Shown: positions 55,227-63,805, counted from the first letter of the stretch. The stretch: 64,000 bases of DNA from Solimonas terrae (GCF_011067135.1 NZ_JAAMOW010000009.1:234557-298556), one strand, 5' to 3'. Notes: generated by a model from the letters alone, not told the origin. Program-made: numbers and translations.

Positions 55227-58200
55227 ATGAAGCGGACACTATTCACGGGCGCGCTCGTCCTGGGCGCGGCGACGGCGGCGAGTGCGGCCAGTAGCAGCGG
55301 CAACTACGACGCGTTCTGGGCGCAGCACGGCAAAACCGCGATCGCACAGGCGGCGGCATTGACGGCGCAGCCGCACTACGACGCGGCGCTGAAGGGCGCG
55401 AGCTTCGTCTGGGCCGATCGCAACGCCCGTGCGCCGACCGTCGGCAACATCGGTGCTGCGCGCAAGCCGGCGCTGGAAAGCTTCGCGCGGCAGTACCTGC
55501 GTTCGCAGGCCGGCCGGCTGGCGCTGAATGCTTCGAGCGTCGAGCACGCGCCGCTGCTCGATCTGCAGGATCTCGGCCACGGTCCGGTCATCGCCCGTTT
55601 CCAGCAACGCGTCAACGGTGTCGACGTCTTCAATCGCCAACTCAGCGTGGCGATGGATCGCAGCGGTCGCCCGGTGGCGGTCGCCGGCTATTTCGCGAAT
55701 ACCGACGATGTGAAGCAGAGCCGCGTGCAGGCCTTTGCCGGCGACGCCGCGGCTGCGGCGCTGTCGAGAGCCTTCCACCAGCTCGGAGTCAGTGTCGGCA
55801 GCGGTCTGCTGCAGCAGACCGCGACGCGCGGCGACTATCGCCTGTTCAATCTCAACACCCTGCTCAGCGGCTTCGGCGTCTCGCGTCCGCCGCGTGTCAA
55901 ACCGGTCTACTACGCCACGCACGACAAACTGGTGCCGGCCTATTACGTCGAAATCTTCGGCCGCCGCGGCGCGTCACCGGCCACGGTAGCCTGGTCGTAC
56001 GTGATCGGCGAGGACGGCACGAAGTTGTTCGCCAAGGATCTGGTCGCCTATGACGCGGCGCAGCCGTTCTCGTATCGCGTGTTCGCCGACGGCAGTGGCA
56101 TTCATCAGCCGTTCGATTCGCCGCTCGGCAATGGCTACCTGCCGTTCCCGGGTACCGGGATCGACGACGAGCTGGCGCGCAGCGATGCCGGCGCCAATCT
56201 GGTCTCGCTGGTCAGCGGTCCGATCTCGACCGGCGATCCCTGGCTGGCCAACGACGCGACCACCACCACCGGCAACAACGCCGATGCGTTTCTCGATACC
56301 GGTCCGCAGCTTAGCGTGCCGCTCAATCTGCCCGTCGACCTGCCGACCGGCGACGGCTACATTCCCGGTTCCGGCGATCTGCGCACGACGCTGACCGGCG
56401 CGCAGACCTTCGACTATCCGATCCACGCCGACGACGATCCGTCCGGCGTCAACGCCAAGAACGCCGCCATCATCAACCTGTTCTACATGAACAACTGGTT
56501 GCACGACTGGTGGTACGACCACGGGTTCAACGAAGTCGCCGGCAACGCGCAGACCAGCAACTACGGTCGCGGCGGCGTCGAGGGCGACGCCATTTCCGCG
56601 CAGGGCCAGGACTCGTCCGGTCGCAACAACGCCAACATGGCGACGCCCGCCGACGGCGGTTCGCCGACCATGCAGATGTATCTGTTCGACGGGCCGATCA
56701 GCGGCGAGGTCAAGGTCACGGCACCGAGCGCCGGTGCTTCGCTGAAGTTCTCCGGTGCCGGTTTCGGGCCGAACACCTTCGACGTCACCGCGCAGGCCGT
56801 GCTGGTCAACGACGGCAGCGATCCGGTCACCAACGGCTGCAACGACCTGCTGAGCATTCCCGACCCGACCGGCCTCGGCGTGATCCCGGCGATCCCCTCG
56901 CTGCCGGATCCGAGCGTGCTCGGCAAGATCGCGATCATCGATCGCGGCACCTGTTCGTTCACCGCCAAGGAACAGTTCGCGATGCTGTCCGGCGCCAAGG
57001 CGATGGTCGTCATCAACAACGGCGACGGCAACCCGATCACGATGGGGGACTCGACGATTCCCGACATCCCGATCGGCCTGCCGGTGACCACCGGACAGCT
57101 GTACACCGTACCGGCGGTGATGATCCGCAAGGACGATGGCGACGCCCTCAAGGCGATGCTCGCGGCAGGCAGCGTCAGCATGCACGTCAAGCGCAATCTG
57201 TCGATCGACTACGACGGCACGCTCGACGAACTCGTCATCAGCCACGAATTCTTCCATCACGTCAGCAACCGTCTGGTCGGCAATGGCTCGGGCCTGTCGA
57301 ACACGCAGGGCGGCGGCATGGGTGAAGGCTGGAGCGACACCGACTCGCTGCTGCTCGCCGTGCGTCCGGAAGATGTCGACGCCGGCTCGTCGGTCTATTC
57401 GAACGACCATTTCCAGGGCGCGTATCCGACCGGCTTCTACGTGATCCCGGACTACTACTTCGGCATCCGTCGCGCGCCGTACTCGACGCGCATGGACGTC
57501 AATCCACTGACCTTCAAGCACATCACCGAGGGCGTGCCGATCGAGGGCGCGCCGGTGGCGTTCGGCGCCGACGGTGTCGGCAATTCGGAAGTGCACGACG
57601 TCGGCGAGGTCTGGGCGGAAATGCTGTGGGAGGTCTATGCCTCGCTGCTCAACCACCACGACTTCCAGACCGCGCAGGACCGCATGAAGGATTACGTGAT
57701 CGGCGGCCTGAAGATGACGCCGTCGTCGCCGACCTTCACCGAGGCGCGCGACGGCGTGCTCGCGGCGGCGCTGGCCACCGACGCCGGCGACTACGCGCTC
57801 GCCGCGCGCGCGTTCGCCAAGCGCGGCCTCGGCCTGCACGCGGTCGCGCCCGATCGCAGCAGCACCGACAACGTCGGCGCGGTCGAAGACTATGTCGCGC
57901 TGGCGGCGCCGGCGCCGGTACTCGAACCGGGTATCGGTGACGTCGCCGACGGCAACGACGCCTGCGACCACGATGGCATTCTCGACGCCGGCGAAACCGG
58001 CACGCTGACGTTCTCCCTTTTCAACAACGGCGCCTACACGCCGGGTGAGACCGTCACCGCCAGCGTCAGCAGCAGCGCGCCGGCACTGGCACTGGCCAGC
58101 CACAGCCTGAGCTTCGTGGCGCCGGCCGTCGGCAGCACGGCAACGGCCAGCCTCGGGGTGTCGCTGGCCGACGATGCGACATCGCCGCTAACCGCGACGC

Positions 58201-59339
58201 TGACGATCACCGTCGCGCCGCCGTCGACGCCGGACCCGGCCGTCGACTATCCGGAGGCGACGAGCGTCGATCTGCTCACCAACTACGACATCGCCAGGAC
58301 CGCGACCAGGGACGACTTCGAGTACCCGGCGATCGCCGCCAGCGGCTGGACACGCGTCTCGCAGGGCACGACCTCGCAGTGGAACATCGTCGACGACAAC
58401 GATGACCTGGGCTCCGGCCATATCTGGTACGCGCCGGACCCGGAATCGACCGCGAACGTCTATCTGGCGACGCCGTCGTTCTCGGTGCCGACCGGTGGCA
58501 GCTTCTCGATGAAGTTCGACCATCACTACGACTTCGAGTCGCTGCTGCCCCTGCCGGTGATCGGCATCGGCTACGACGGCGGCGTGCTCGAAGTCAGCAC
58601 CGATGGCGGCGCGACCTGGACCGAAGTCACCGACTTCGGTGCGCGCTTCACGCAGCACGGCTACAGCGGCCGCGCGCAGGTGCTGGCGCATCGCGCGTTC
58701 GTCAACAGCAACAGCGGCCTGCAGACCTCGGTGCTCGACTTCGGCACGCTGCTCGCCGGCAAGACCGCGCAGATCCGCTTCCATGTCGCCAGCGACGAAC
58801 TCAACGGCGGCTATGGCTGGGCGGTCGACAATGTCGAACTGACCGGCACCAGCGCGCCGGTATTCAACGCCGTGTCCGCGGAAGACGGCATGTGCCTGCC
58901 GACGGGGGGCACGACCGGGGGTGAAACGACCGGCGGCACCACAACGGGAGGCACCACAACGGGAGGCACCACCACCGGTGGCGAGACCACGGGCGGAGCG
59001 ACCACGGGAAGCACGACCGGCGGCGAAACCACCGGCAGCACCACGGGCGGTGAAACCACCGGTGGTACGACCACGGGTGGCACCACGACCGGTGGAACCA
59101 CGACGGGCGGGGAAACGACCGGCGGCACCACGACGGGCGGCACCACGACGGGCGGCACCACCACCGGCGGAACCACCACTGGAGGCACCACGACGGGCGG
59201 TACGACCACCGGCGATGCCGGTACCGGCTCGTCGACGGTCGACAGCAGCGGTCAGAACGGCGGTGCCTTGCCGCTGGCGACCCTGTTCGGCCTGCTGTTC
59301 GCTGCGCTCGGACGGCGGCTGCGTTTCCGCCGTCGCTGA
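55227..59339 (+). CDS. Secreted M36-family (fungalysin) metalloprotease with PA domain, Thr/Gly repeats and GlyGly-CTERM tail
   Basis: A 1370-residue exported protein. Signal peptide MKRTLFTGALVLGAATAASA; propeptide (about 30-330); catalytic domain with the metal site HEFFHHVSNRL (about 672-682) and GMGEGWSDTDSLLL carrying the third zinc ligand; a PA insert (GKIAIIDRGTCSFTAKEQFA) within it. C-terminal beta domains follow, then about 21 G-T/E-T-T-G units (58908-59213), then GQNGGALPLATLFGLLF and an Arg-rich end, the layout of a GlyGly-CTERM sorting signal cut by rhombosortase. It is a likely surface or secreted protease for protein foraging. Confidence 0.92.
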   Translation: MKRTLFTGALVLGAATAASAASSSGNYDAFWAQHGKTAIAQAAALTAQPHYDAALKGASFVWADRNARAPTVGNIGAARKPALESFARQYLRSQAGRLALNASSVEHAPLLDLQDLGHGPVIARFQQRVNGVDVFNRQLSVAMDRSGRPVAVAGYFANTDDVKQSRVQAFAGDAAAAALSRAFHQLGVSVGSGLLQQTATRGDYRLFNLNTLLSGFGVSRPPRVKPVYYATHDKLVPAYYVEIFGRRGASPATVAWSYVIGEDGTKLFAKDLVAYDAAQPFSYRVFADGSGIHQPFDSPLGNGYLPFPGTGIDDELARSDAGANLVSLVSGPISTGDPWLANDATTTTGNNADAFLDTGPQLSVPLNLPVDLPTGDGYIPGSGDLRTTLTGAQTFDYPIHADDDPSGVNAKNAAIINLFYMNNWLHDWWYDHGFNEVAGNAQTSNYGRGGVEGDAISAQGQDSSGRNNANMATPADGGSPTMQMYLFDGPISGEVKVTAPSAGASLKFSGAGFGPNTFDVTAQAVLVNDGSDPVTNGCNDLLSIPDPTGLGVIPAIPSLPDPSVLGKIAIIDRGTCSFTAKEQFAMLSGAKAMVVINNGDGNPITMGDSTIPDIPIGLPVTTGQLYTVPAVMIRKDDGDALKAMLAAGSVSMHVKRNLSIDYDGTLDELVISHEFFHHVSNRLVGNGSGLSNTQGGGMGEGWSDTDSLLLAVRPEDVDAGSSVYSNDHFQGAYPTGFYVIPDYYFGIRRAPYSTRMDVNPLTFKHITEGVPIEGAPVAFGADGVGNSEVHDVGEVWAEMLWEVYASLLNHHDFQTAQDRMKDYVIGGLKMTPSSPTFTEARDGVLAAALATDAGDYALAARAFAKRGLGLHAVAPDRSSTDNVGAVEDYVALAAPAPVLEPGIGDVADGNDACDHDGILDAGETGTLTFSLFNNGAYTPGETVTASVSSSAPALALASHSLSFVAPAVGSTATASLGVSLADDATSPLTATLTITVAPPSTPDPAVDYPEATSVDLLTNYDIARTATRDDFEYPAIAASGWTRVSQGTTSQWNIVDDNDDLGSGHIWYAPDPESTANVYLATPSFSVPTGGSFSMKFDHHYDFESLLPLPVIGIGYDGGVLEVSTDGGATWTEVTDFGARFTQHGYSGRAQVLAHRAFVNSNSGLQTSVLDFGTLLAGKTAQIRFHVASDELNGGYGWAVDNVELTGTSAPVFNAVSAEDGMCLPTGGTTGGETTGGTTTGGTTTGGTTTGGETTGGATTGSTTGGETTGSTTGGETTGGTTTGGTTTGGTTTGGETTGGTTTGGTTTGGTTTGGTTTGGTTTGGTTTGDAGTGSSTVDSSGQNGGALPLATLFGLLFAALGRRLRFRRR
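58908..59213 (+). repeat. Coding tandem repeat, 15-bp unit (Gly-Thr-Thr-Thr-Gly)
   Basis: About 21 copies of a 12- or 15-bp unit, mostly GGC-ACC-ACG-ACG-GGC with synonymous changes and some GAA for ACC (Glu for Thr). It encodes a flexible Thr/Gly linker between the beta domains of the M36 protease and its sorting tail. Such repeats vary in copy number by slippage. Confidence 0.95.
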
Positions 59340-59356
59340 TCGCGGTGGTTTGACCA

Positions 59357-59389
59357 GGGCGGCGGAGCGTCACGCCGCCGCCCTTTTTT
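59357..59389 (+). terminator. Intrinsic terminator of the M36 protease gene
   Basis: GGGCGGCG pairs with CGCCGCCC across an 11-base loop, followed by six T residues, 18 bp after the stop codon. Confidence 0.88.
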
Positions 59390-59447
59390 GTTTCGGTTTG
59401 CGACACCCGCCACTGTGCCGCGGCCGATGCGGCACAATGAGCGCCGC

Positions 59448-59756
59448 ATGCGTGCCTCCGCCATTTTCCTGCTGACGTGTCTGCTCGTGCTGACGGCTTC
59501 GTGCGCGAGCCAGGACAGAAAACCGATCAGCGAGCAGCTGCGTCAGGATTTCAAGGCTGCCGACAAGAACGGCGACGAGGCGCTCGATCGCGACGAGTTC
59601 GCCAATTTCCCCTTGCCCGGCGTCAAGTTCGAAGAGCTCGATACCGACAACAACGGCAAGGTCACGCTCGCCGAGATCAAGAGCTACATCATCTGGCGGC
59701 GCGTCCAGGCCGAGGGGCAACGTCGCTATGAAGAAGAGCGGCGGCACGGCAACTGA
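59448..59756 (+). CDS. EF-hand lipoprotein
   Basis: A 102-residue predicted lipoprotein. The signal peptide (AIFLLTCLLVLTASC) ends in a lipobox at Cys 18. Two EF-hand loops are visible, DKNGDEALDRDE (about 38-49) and DTDNNGKVTLAE (about 64-75), each with the expected acidic and Gly positions, so calcium binding is likely. The frame is open further upstream, but the signal peptide fixes this start. It is 6 bp before the TauE-like gene. Confidence 0.88.
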   Translation: MRASAIFLLTCLLVLTASCASQDRKPISEQLRQDFKAADKNGDEALDRDEFANFPLPGVKFEELDTDNNGKVTLAEIKSYIIWRRVQAEGQRRYEEERRHGN

Positions 59757-59762
59757 CGCGCG

Positions 59763-60500
59763 ATGACCACGCTGGATCTGGCGGTGGCACTGGTCGGATT
59801 TCTGACCTCGGCGCTGTCGGGTGCGGCGGGTCTGGGCGGCGGCACGATCCTGATCGGCGTGTTCTATGCGCTCGGCATGCCGCCGAGCGAGGCGGTGCCG
59901 CTGTTCGCGGCCGTGCAGTTCGTCTCCAACAGCTCGCGCACCGTCGCCTATATCCGTGACGTGGAGTGGTCGGCCGCGGGCTGGTTCCTGCTTGCCGGCA
60001 TTCCCGCGACGCTGCTGGTCGCGCCCTTCGTCGGCCGGGTCGACACCGACACCGTGAAGCTGGTGCTCGCCGGTCTGATTCTCGCGTCGCTGGTGCCGCA
60101 GGCGAGCACGCGGCCGACGCCGGCACGCCCGGCCTTCGCGCTGGCCGGTGCGCTCAACGGCAGTCTCGGCCTGTTCGTCGGCGCCACCGGCCTGTTCGTC
60201 GGCCGCCTGTTCTTCCGCCCGGACTGGCGCAAGGAAACCGTGATCGGCACGCTGGCGATGACGCAGATGCTCGGCCACGGTCTGCGCGTGCTGGCCTACG
60301 GCCTCGTCGGGTTTTCCGCGCTCGCCGCGCCGCAGCGTCTGCTGCCGCTGTGCGCCGCGGTGATCGCCGGTACGCTGTTCGGCAAGCGCCTCAACGGGCG
60401 CATCAGCGAGCGTGCATTCGCGCGCCTGTTCCGCGTGGTGCTGATCACGCTGTCGCTGAAACTGATCTGGGACGCAATGCGGGGATACGGATGGATCTGA
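59763..60500 (+). CDS. TauE/SafE family sulfite/organosulfonate exporter-like membrane protein
   Basis: A 245-residue membrane protein with about eight helices. The family motif appears in LVGFLTSALSGAAGLGGGTILI (about 10-31) and is repeated in the second half (GALNGSLGLFVGATGLFVGRLFF, about 129-151), the usual inverted duplication. Substrate cannot be assigned. The PaaI-like gene overlaps its end by 10 bp and the EF-hand lipoprotein lies just upstream, so the three are probably co-transcribed. Confidence 0.9.
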   Translation: MTTLDLAVALVGFLTSALSGAAGLGGGTILIGVFYALGMPPSEAVPLFAAVQFVSNSSRTVAYIRDVEWSAAGWFLLAGIPATLLVAPFVGRVDTDTVKLVLAGLILASLVPQASTRPTPARPAFALAGALNGSLGLFVGATGLFVGRLFFRPDWRKETVIGTLAMTQMLGHGLRVLAYGLVGFSALAAPQRLLPLCAAVIAGTLFGKRLNGRISERAFARLFRVVLITLSLKLIWDAMRGYGWI

Positions 60501-60916
60501 AGCTGGACGCTGCAGCGGTCGAAACCCTGATCCGCGACGGCCTGGTCGCCGCCGGCCGGGGCGGCATGCGGGTCGAGGAACTGCGCAGCGGCTACGCGCG
60601 CATCCGTCTGCCGTTCGACGGCGCCATGATCCGGCCCGGCAACGTACTGTCCGGGCCGACCCTGTTCACGGCTGCGGACAGCGCGATGTACGCGCTCGTG
60701 CTCGGCCATCTCGGAGCGCAGCTGATGGCAGTGACCAGCGACATGAACCTGCGCTTCCTCGCCAAGGCGGCGCCGGGCGACGTCATCGGCGAGGCCAGCT
60801 TTCTCAAGCTCGGGCGGCGGCTCGCGGTGATGGAAGCGAAAATCTCGACCGGAGCGGCGCCCGGCGTGACGGTCGCGCATGCGAGCGGCAGTTACGCGCT
60901 GCCGCTGCAAGCCTGA
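60491..60916 (+). CDS. PaaI-like hotdog-fold thioesterase
   Basis: A 141-residue hotdog protein: MRVEELRSGYARIRLPFDG, then RPGNVLSGPTLFTAADSAMYA with the acidic/Asp active-site helix at about 65, and FLAKAAPGDVIGEASFLKLGRR. These are the PaaI/YbgC-type DUF4442-like features of acyl-CoA thioesterases. The acyl group is unknown. It overlaps the exporter-like gene. Confidence 0.88.
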   Translation: MDLKLDAAAVETLIRDGLVAAGRGGMRVEELRSGYARIRLPFDGAMIRPGNVLSGPTLFTAADSAMYALVLGHLGAQLMAVTSDMNLRFLAKAAPGDVIGEASFLKLGRRLAVMEAKISTGAAPGVTVAHASGSYALPLQA

Positions 60917-60957
60917 ACGACCGGCGTCGCCCGCCCGCATCGATCTCCGGAGCTCTC

Positions 60958-61356
60958 ATGAAAATCGGACACACCACATTGCTGATCGGCGCGCTGCTGG
61001 CGATCGCCGCCTGCAAGCCATCGGCACCCGCATCGGCAGTCGCGCCGCCGGCAGCGCCGGCCAAGGCGATCGCATCGTCGAGTTTCAGCGACAGGGTCTG
61101 GCGCGTCAGCGCCTCGTCGACGATCGAGCCCGGCATGCTGTACGTGTTCCTGTCGGACGGCACGCTCGTCATCGCGGCCGGCGGCAGCACGCCGACGCTC
61201 GGCAAATGGCGTTACGAAAACGGGGCCCTGACGATGATCGAGGAAGGCAACGCATATCCCACCGACATCGTCAGTCTCGGCGACAACCGGTTCACGATCC
61301 GCAGCCACAACCCCGGCACGCCGGTCGAGATCACGCTGGAGCGCGCAGCGCCCTGA
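60958..61356 (+). CDS. Hypothetical lipoprotein
   Basis: A 132-residue predicted lipoprotein with lipobox LAIAAC (Cys 19) followed by Lys, then an Ala/Pro-rich linker and a compact beta domain (SFSDRVWRVSASSTIEPG, LYVFLSDGTLVIAAGGSTP, WRYENGALTMIEEG). The pattern resembles small lipocalin-like or META-type folds, but I do not recognise a family with certainty. A Shine-Dalgarno (GGAG) precedes the ATG. Confidence 0.72.
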   Translation: MKIGHTTLLIGALLAIAACKPSAPASAVAPPAAPAKAIASSSFSDRVWRVSASSTIEPGMLYVFLSDGTLVIAAGGSTPTLGKWRYENGALTMIEEGNAYPTDIVSLGDNRFTIRSHNPGTPVEITLERAAP

Positions 61357-61374
61357 GCGCGGTGTTCCTGAAAC

Positions 61375-61398
61375 GGGGCGGCGGCGCGCCGCCGCCCC
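61375..61398. terminator. 24-bp GC palindrome between convergent genes
   Basis: GGGGCGGCGGCG followed by CGCCGCCGCCCC is a perfect palindrome exactly between two convergent stops. There is no T run, so it may act as a rho-independent pause or simply be a shared 3' stem. Confidence 0.4.
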
Positions 61399-61403
61399 AC
61401 GCA

Positions 61404-61856
61404 TCACTTGCCGAAATCGATCTCGGTCCAGCGGGCGTTGTCGATCAGCTTGCGATAAGTCTCGTACTGCTTGACGGCGGCCTCGCCGGCTTCCTTCGAG
61501 AACGCGGCGAATTCCTCTTTCTCGATGGCCTGATCGCGCTTCTGATCCGGCGCCAGTGCCGCTTCATTGACGAAGTGCACCATCGACATCACATTCGGTG
61601 TGCCGGCCGTCGCACCATCGCGCGCAAAGATCTTGTAGTCGTCAATCAGACCGTGCTTCTTCTGGATGTCGAAGCCGGCCACCAGGCTCTGCTTGATGCC
61701 GACGAGGTAATCGTCGACGTGGTTCGGATCGACTTCGATCGTCTGTATCACCCAGACGCCCTTGCCCGGACTGTAGTCCTTGTACATCTCCGCCTGCGCC
61801 ACACCGACACCAGCCACCAGGATGGCGCCCAGCGCCAGGCTCTTGATCGTCTTCAT
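61404..61856 (-). CDS. Secreted protein of unknown function
   Basis: A 150-residue protein from ATG 61856 with GGAGGGGATT upstream. The signal peptide is MKTIKSLALGAILVAGVGVA, cut near AQA-EM. The mature part is amphipathic and helical: VWVIQTIEVDPNHVDDYLVG, SLVAGFDIQKKHGLIDDYKIF and AIEKEEFAAFSKEAGEAAVKQ. The periodicity of a dimeric alpha-beta barrel (EthD/ABM-like) is possible. No function is assigned. Confidence 0.72.
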   Translation of the reverse strand: MKTIKSLALGAILVAGVGVAQAEMYKDYSPGKGVWVIQTIEVDPNHVDDYLVGIKQSLVAGFDIQKKHGLIDDYKIFARDGATAGTPNVMSMVHFVNEAALAPDQKRDQAIEKEEFAAFSKEAGEAAVKQYETYRKLIDNARWTEIDFGK

Positions 61857-62021
61857 TGCAATCCCCTCCGTTACTCGATGGGCACGGCGCGGTGCGCCGC
61901 ACGGACGCACTGTGACAGCTTGTCCGGCTCCGGTGTCGGGAGATGCTGCCGCCGGCAGCGGGCGAGCCGTGACGCGGTTCACGGCGGAACCCCGGGTTTC
62001 CGGCCGCGGCGAGGGCCGCCG

Positions 62022-62408
62022 CTACAGCGTCTCCGCGCCTGCTTCCTCGAGCAGCAAGCGAAGAACCGAGCGATGACAGCGCGTCTCATCCTCGCAATAG
62101 CAGCCGACGGAGAAGTTGGCATGCCGGGACAGCGCCGCCAGCAGCGCGATGGTCCTGGCGTTATCCGGCGCCGCCATCTCGCGCCGGTACTTCCGGGCGA
62201 ACGCCTTCCACGCCTCCGGAGTCTGCGTCTTCTGCCCGAGCTTCACGGCTTCCGGGCTGGGCGACAGGCTCGGATACCACACGTCGTACCAGTTTCTGGA
62301 CGCGAACCCGGACTTCGGTACCCCGCGCGGCGGTCGCCGGACCGTACCGATTCTCAGGCCCTCGTCTGCGTGACGGGCACTCCCAAGCCTGACGATTCGA
62401 ATGGCCAT
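62022..62408 (-). CDS. DUF488 family protein
   Basis: A 128-residue protein. RPPRGVPKSGFASRNWYDVWYPSLSPS and the C-terminal NFSVGCYCEDETRCHRSVLRLLLEE in shorter pieces match DUF488, where a CxC...CHR-type cluster is conserved (CYCEDETRCHRS). The family is widely distributed and uncharacterised. It borders the mobile right end of the window. Confidence 0.85.
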   Translation of the reverse strand: MAIRIVRLGSARHADEGLRIGTVRRPPRGVPKSGFASRNWYDVWYPSLSPSPEAVKLGQKTQTPEAWKAFARKYRREMAAPDNARTIALLAALSRHANFSVGCYCEDETRCHRSVLRLLLEEAGAETL

Positions 62409-62465
62409 CGCACTTCTCCCTGCGCCGACTCCGCGAGACGAGCGAACGGTGCGTTCAGTCAGCGA

Positions 62466-62509
62466 CTGTTACCCATGTCTCCGGACTTTTCTGTTACCTA
62501 TCTGTCCGG
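62466..62509. mobile_element. Relic of an insertion-sequence end (two direct repeats)
   Basis: CTGTTACCCATGTCTCCGG at 62466-62484 and CTGTTACCTATCTGTCCGG at 62491-62509 are two near-identical 19-bp repeats. Tandem repeats of this TGTTACCnATnTnTCCGG type form the ends of IS21- or IS481-like elements. No transposase frame is attached, so only an end remains. Element family is inferred from memory of end sequences. Confidence 0.5.
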
Positions 62510-62520
62510 CCGTTCAACCT

Positions 62521-62781
62521 CTACTCCCACGGCAACCTTGGCAACGCGAGAAGCGCCTTGATGTACGCAGCTTCATCATATGCCTTGCCCTCTTTCAACA
62601 TGCCAAATATCACCGTGGTCACAACGCACCCGATGAGTTTCATAGCTTCTTCTTCAGACCGACCTTCCGCCATCAGGCGTTTAAGCGTCCGCTGGGTTTC
62701 GGGCGGAGTGCCTGCCTCAATTTGATTTTCAATGATCTCAAATATGGCGGCTCTCGCAATTTCTGGATCACCCTCAGACAT
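62521..62781 (-). CDS. Small protein of unknown function
   Basis: An 86-residue helical, cytosolic protein (MSEGDPEIARAAIFEIIENQ, then LKRLMAEGRSEEEAMKLIGC, and AYIKALLALPRLPWE). Closely similar short proteins with the E-E-A-M-x-L-I-G and L-P-x-L-P-W motifs are common in proteobacteria but uncharacterised. GGAGTGAAGA precedes the ATG. It is AT-richer than the core genes and lies between an IS-end relic and an attC-like site, so it may belong to a gene cassette. Confidence 0.75.
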   Translation of the reverse strand: MSEGDPEIARAAIFEIIENQIEAGTPPETQRTLKRLMAEGRSEEEAMKLIGCVVTTVIFGMLKEGKAYDEAAYIKALLALPRLPWE

Positions 62782-63096
62782 TCTTCACTCCGTTTCTGGT
62801 GACGCCCAGACAGTATGACTACCGCGGTCGCAGGCGCTGACCTCCGCGGACGGCGGCGCAGCCCGGTGAATATTCGCAATCCGCGTTGGCGTTGGGCGAC
62901 GGCAGAACATCGCCGACTCGCGTGCCTGGACCGCGGCAGGCGCATGGACGGATCACAGCACTGCGGTATCCAACCCGCGTATATCAGCGTGAGCAACCGT
63001 CGAGCGTGCTGGCTGCGCCGCCTTCAGAAGATTCGGAAAACCAGATGAACTGAAAACCGCAAAAACTTCATCTCTCGTTCTTGACGGCGGTAGTCA
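62782..63096. other. Non-coding stretch downstream of the attC-like site
   Basis: This 315-bp stretch separates the attC-like site from the 86-residue gene. Short frames exist on both strands but none has family character or a good start. A GTTGGGC at 62891-62897 is not surrounded by an attC-like fold. Confidence 0.4.
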
Positions 63097-63174
63097 TATC
63101 AACGCCCCGGCTAAGCCGCGTGCCTGACGACGCGAAGCGGCGGCAGGTACGTCGGCTTGAGCCGATGGTTGGGT
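63097..63174 (-). repeat. attC-like cassette recombination site
   Basis: Read on the minus strand: R''-like ACCCAAC (63174-63168, matching RYYYAAC), CGGCTCAAGCCGACG, a central CCGCTTCGCG, then CGCGGCTTAGCCGGGGC and GTTGATA (63103-63097, close to GTTRRRY). The arms GGCTCAAGCCGACG and CGCGGCTTAGCC pair with one extra base on one side, as in attC sites. It lies 10 bp after the stop of the secreted-protein gene, in the orientation expected for that gene's cassette. The whole order resembles the aadA1 attC. Confidence 0.75.
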
Positions 63175-63183
63175 GCGTGCCGC

Positions 63184-63801
63184 TCAATTTGTGGTGGTGT
63201 GATTTGCATGAAGCTCAGTAACTCTGCCTTCGTTGAGCTTTAAGGCCAACACGCTGCTGATGTCGAACTCGCCGTCTTTTCCCTCATACAGATAGTAAAT
63301 TACGGACGAAGGGGCGTGGTTGGGGGCGCCCAATATACTTTTTATTTTGTCGACGGACTCTCCAAGCCTGATGCCATTGTCTATGGAGACGTTTGCGGCT
63401 TCGCCGCTCGGAACAGGACACTGAGAAGTATATGGCTCCGCGCTCTTGAGCTGCTTCGCAACCATGCCGTCAATGTATTCCTGCCCGCCAAGCTCACTTG
63501 ACGTAAGCCAGATGCGCTCGTGTGCGGCCGGGAGCGTGTAGCACATCCACATTTGAAACTCGCCGGCGTCTCCTCGCTGCCCAATGGGCGCAGGCCCCAA
63601 TGCGGACAGGATGTCTTTAAATGTAGTTCTCTCAAAAGTCACACGAAATGCGCCAACTGTCACGCCAGTAACGGGTTGCATTTTCGTTCCGCTGGGCCTG
63701 ATGTCCGGCACCGGCCATGACGGTGGCGGAATAGGGTTGCCGGCTTGCGCGACACCCACAGTTACAAACGCAAGAGCCGCAACGAGTTGAGAAAGTTTCA
63801 C
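63184..63801 (-). CDS. Secreted protein in a putative integron cassette
   Basis: A 205-residue protein from GTG 63801, only 5 bp after a GTTGGGC core site, as is usual in cassettes. The signal peptide is VKLSQLVAALAFVTVGVAQA. Two segments share a pattern (TTFKDILSALGPAPIGQRGD with FQMWMCY, and GESVDKIKSILGAPNH with VIYYLYEG), reminiscent of SmpA/OmlA (BamE)-like repeats. Four cysteines are absent; only two are seen (MWMCY, SQCPV). GC is lower than the core. Function is not known. An attC-like site follows its stop. Confidence 0.72.
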   Translation of the reverse strand: MKLSQLVAALAFVTVGVAQAGNPIPPPSWPVPDIRPSGTKMQPVTGVTVGAFRVTFERTTFKDILSALGPAPIGQRGDAGEFQMWMCYTLPAAHERIWLTSSELGGQEYIDGMVAKQLKSAEPYTSQCPVPSGEAANVSIDNGIRLGESVDKIKSILGAPNHAPSSVIYYLYEGKDGEFDISSVLALKLNEGRVTELHANHTTTN

Positions 63802-63805
63802 ACGC

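Noticed and set aside
55974..58103. 709-codon open frame on the minus strand
   Set aside because: Antisense to the M36 protease with shadow composition.
58811..59209. Minus-strand frame coding for a Val/Pro repeat protein
   Set aside because: It is the reverse reading of the Thr/Gly coding repeat of the protease and has no start signal or neighbours.
58908..59213. CRISPR-like tandem repeat
   Set aside because: The units are 12-15 bp, contiguous, without spacers, and in the reading frame of the protease.
62891..62897. GTTGGGC as another integron core site
   Set aside because: No paired arms or RYYYAAC box at a suitable distance; a 7-base match is expected by chance.
62815..63048. 77-codon open frame on the plus strand
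   Set aside because: Arg-rich, no Shine-Dalgarno, no family; lies in the non-coding part between the attC-like site and the 86-residue gene.
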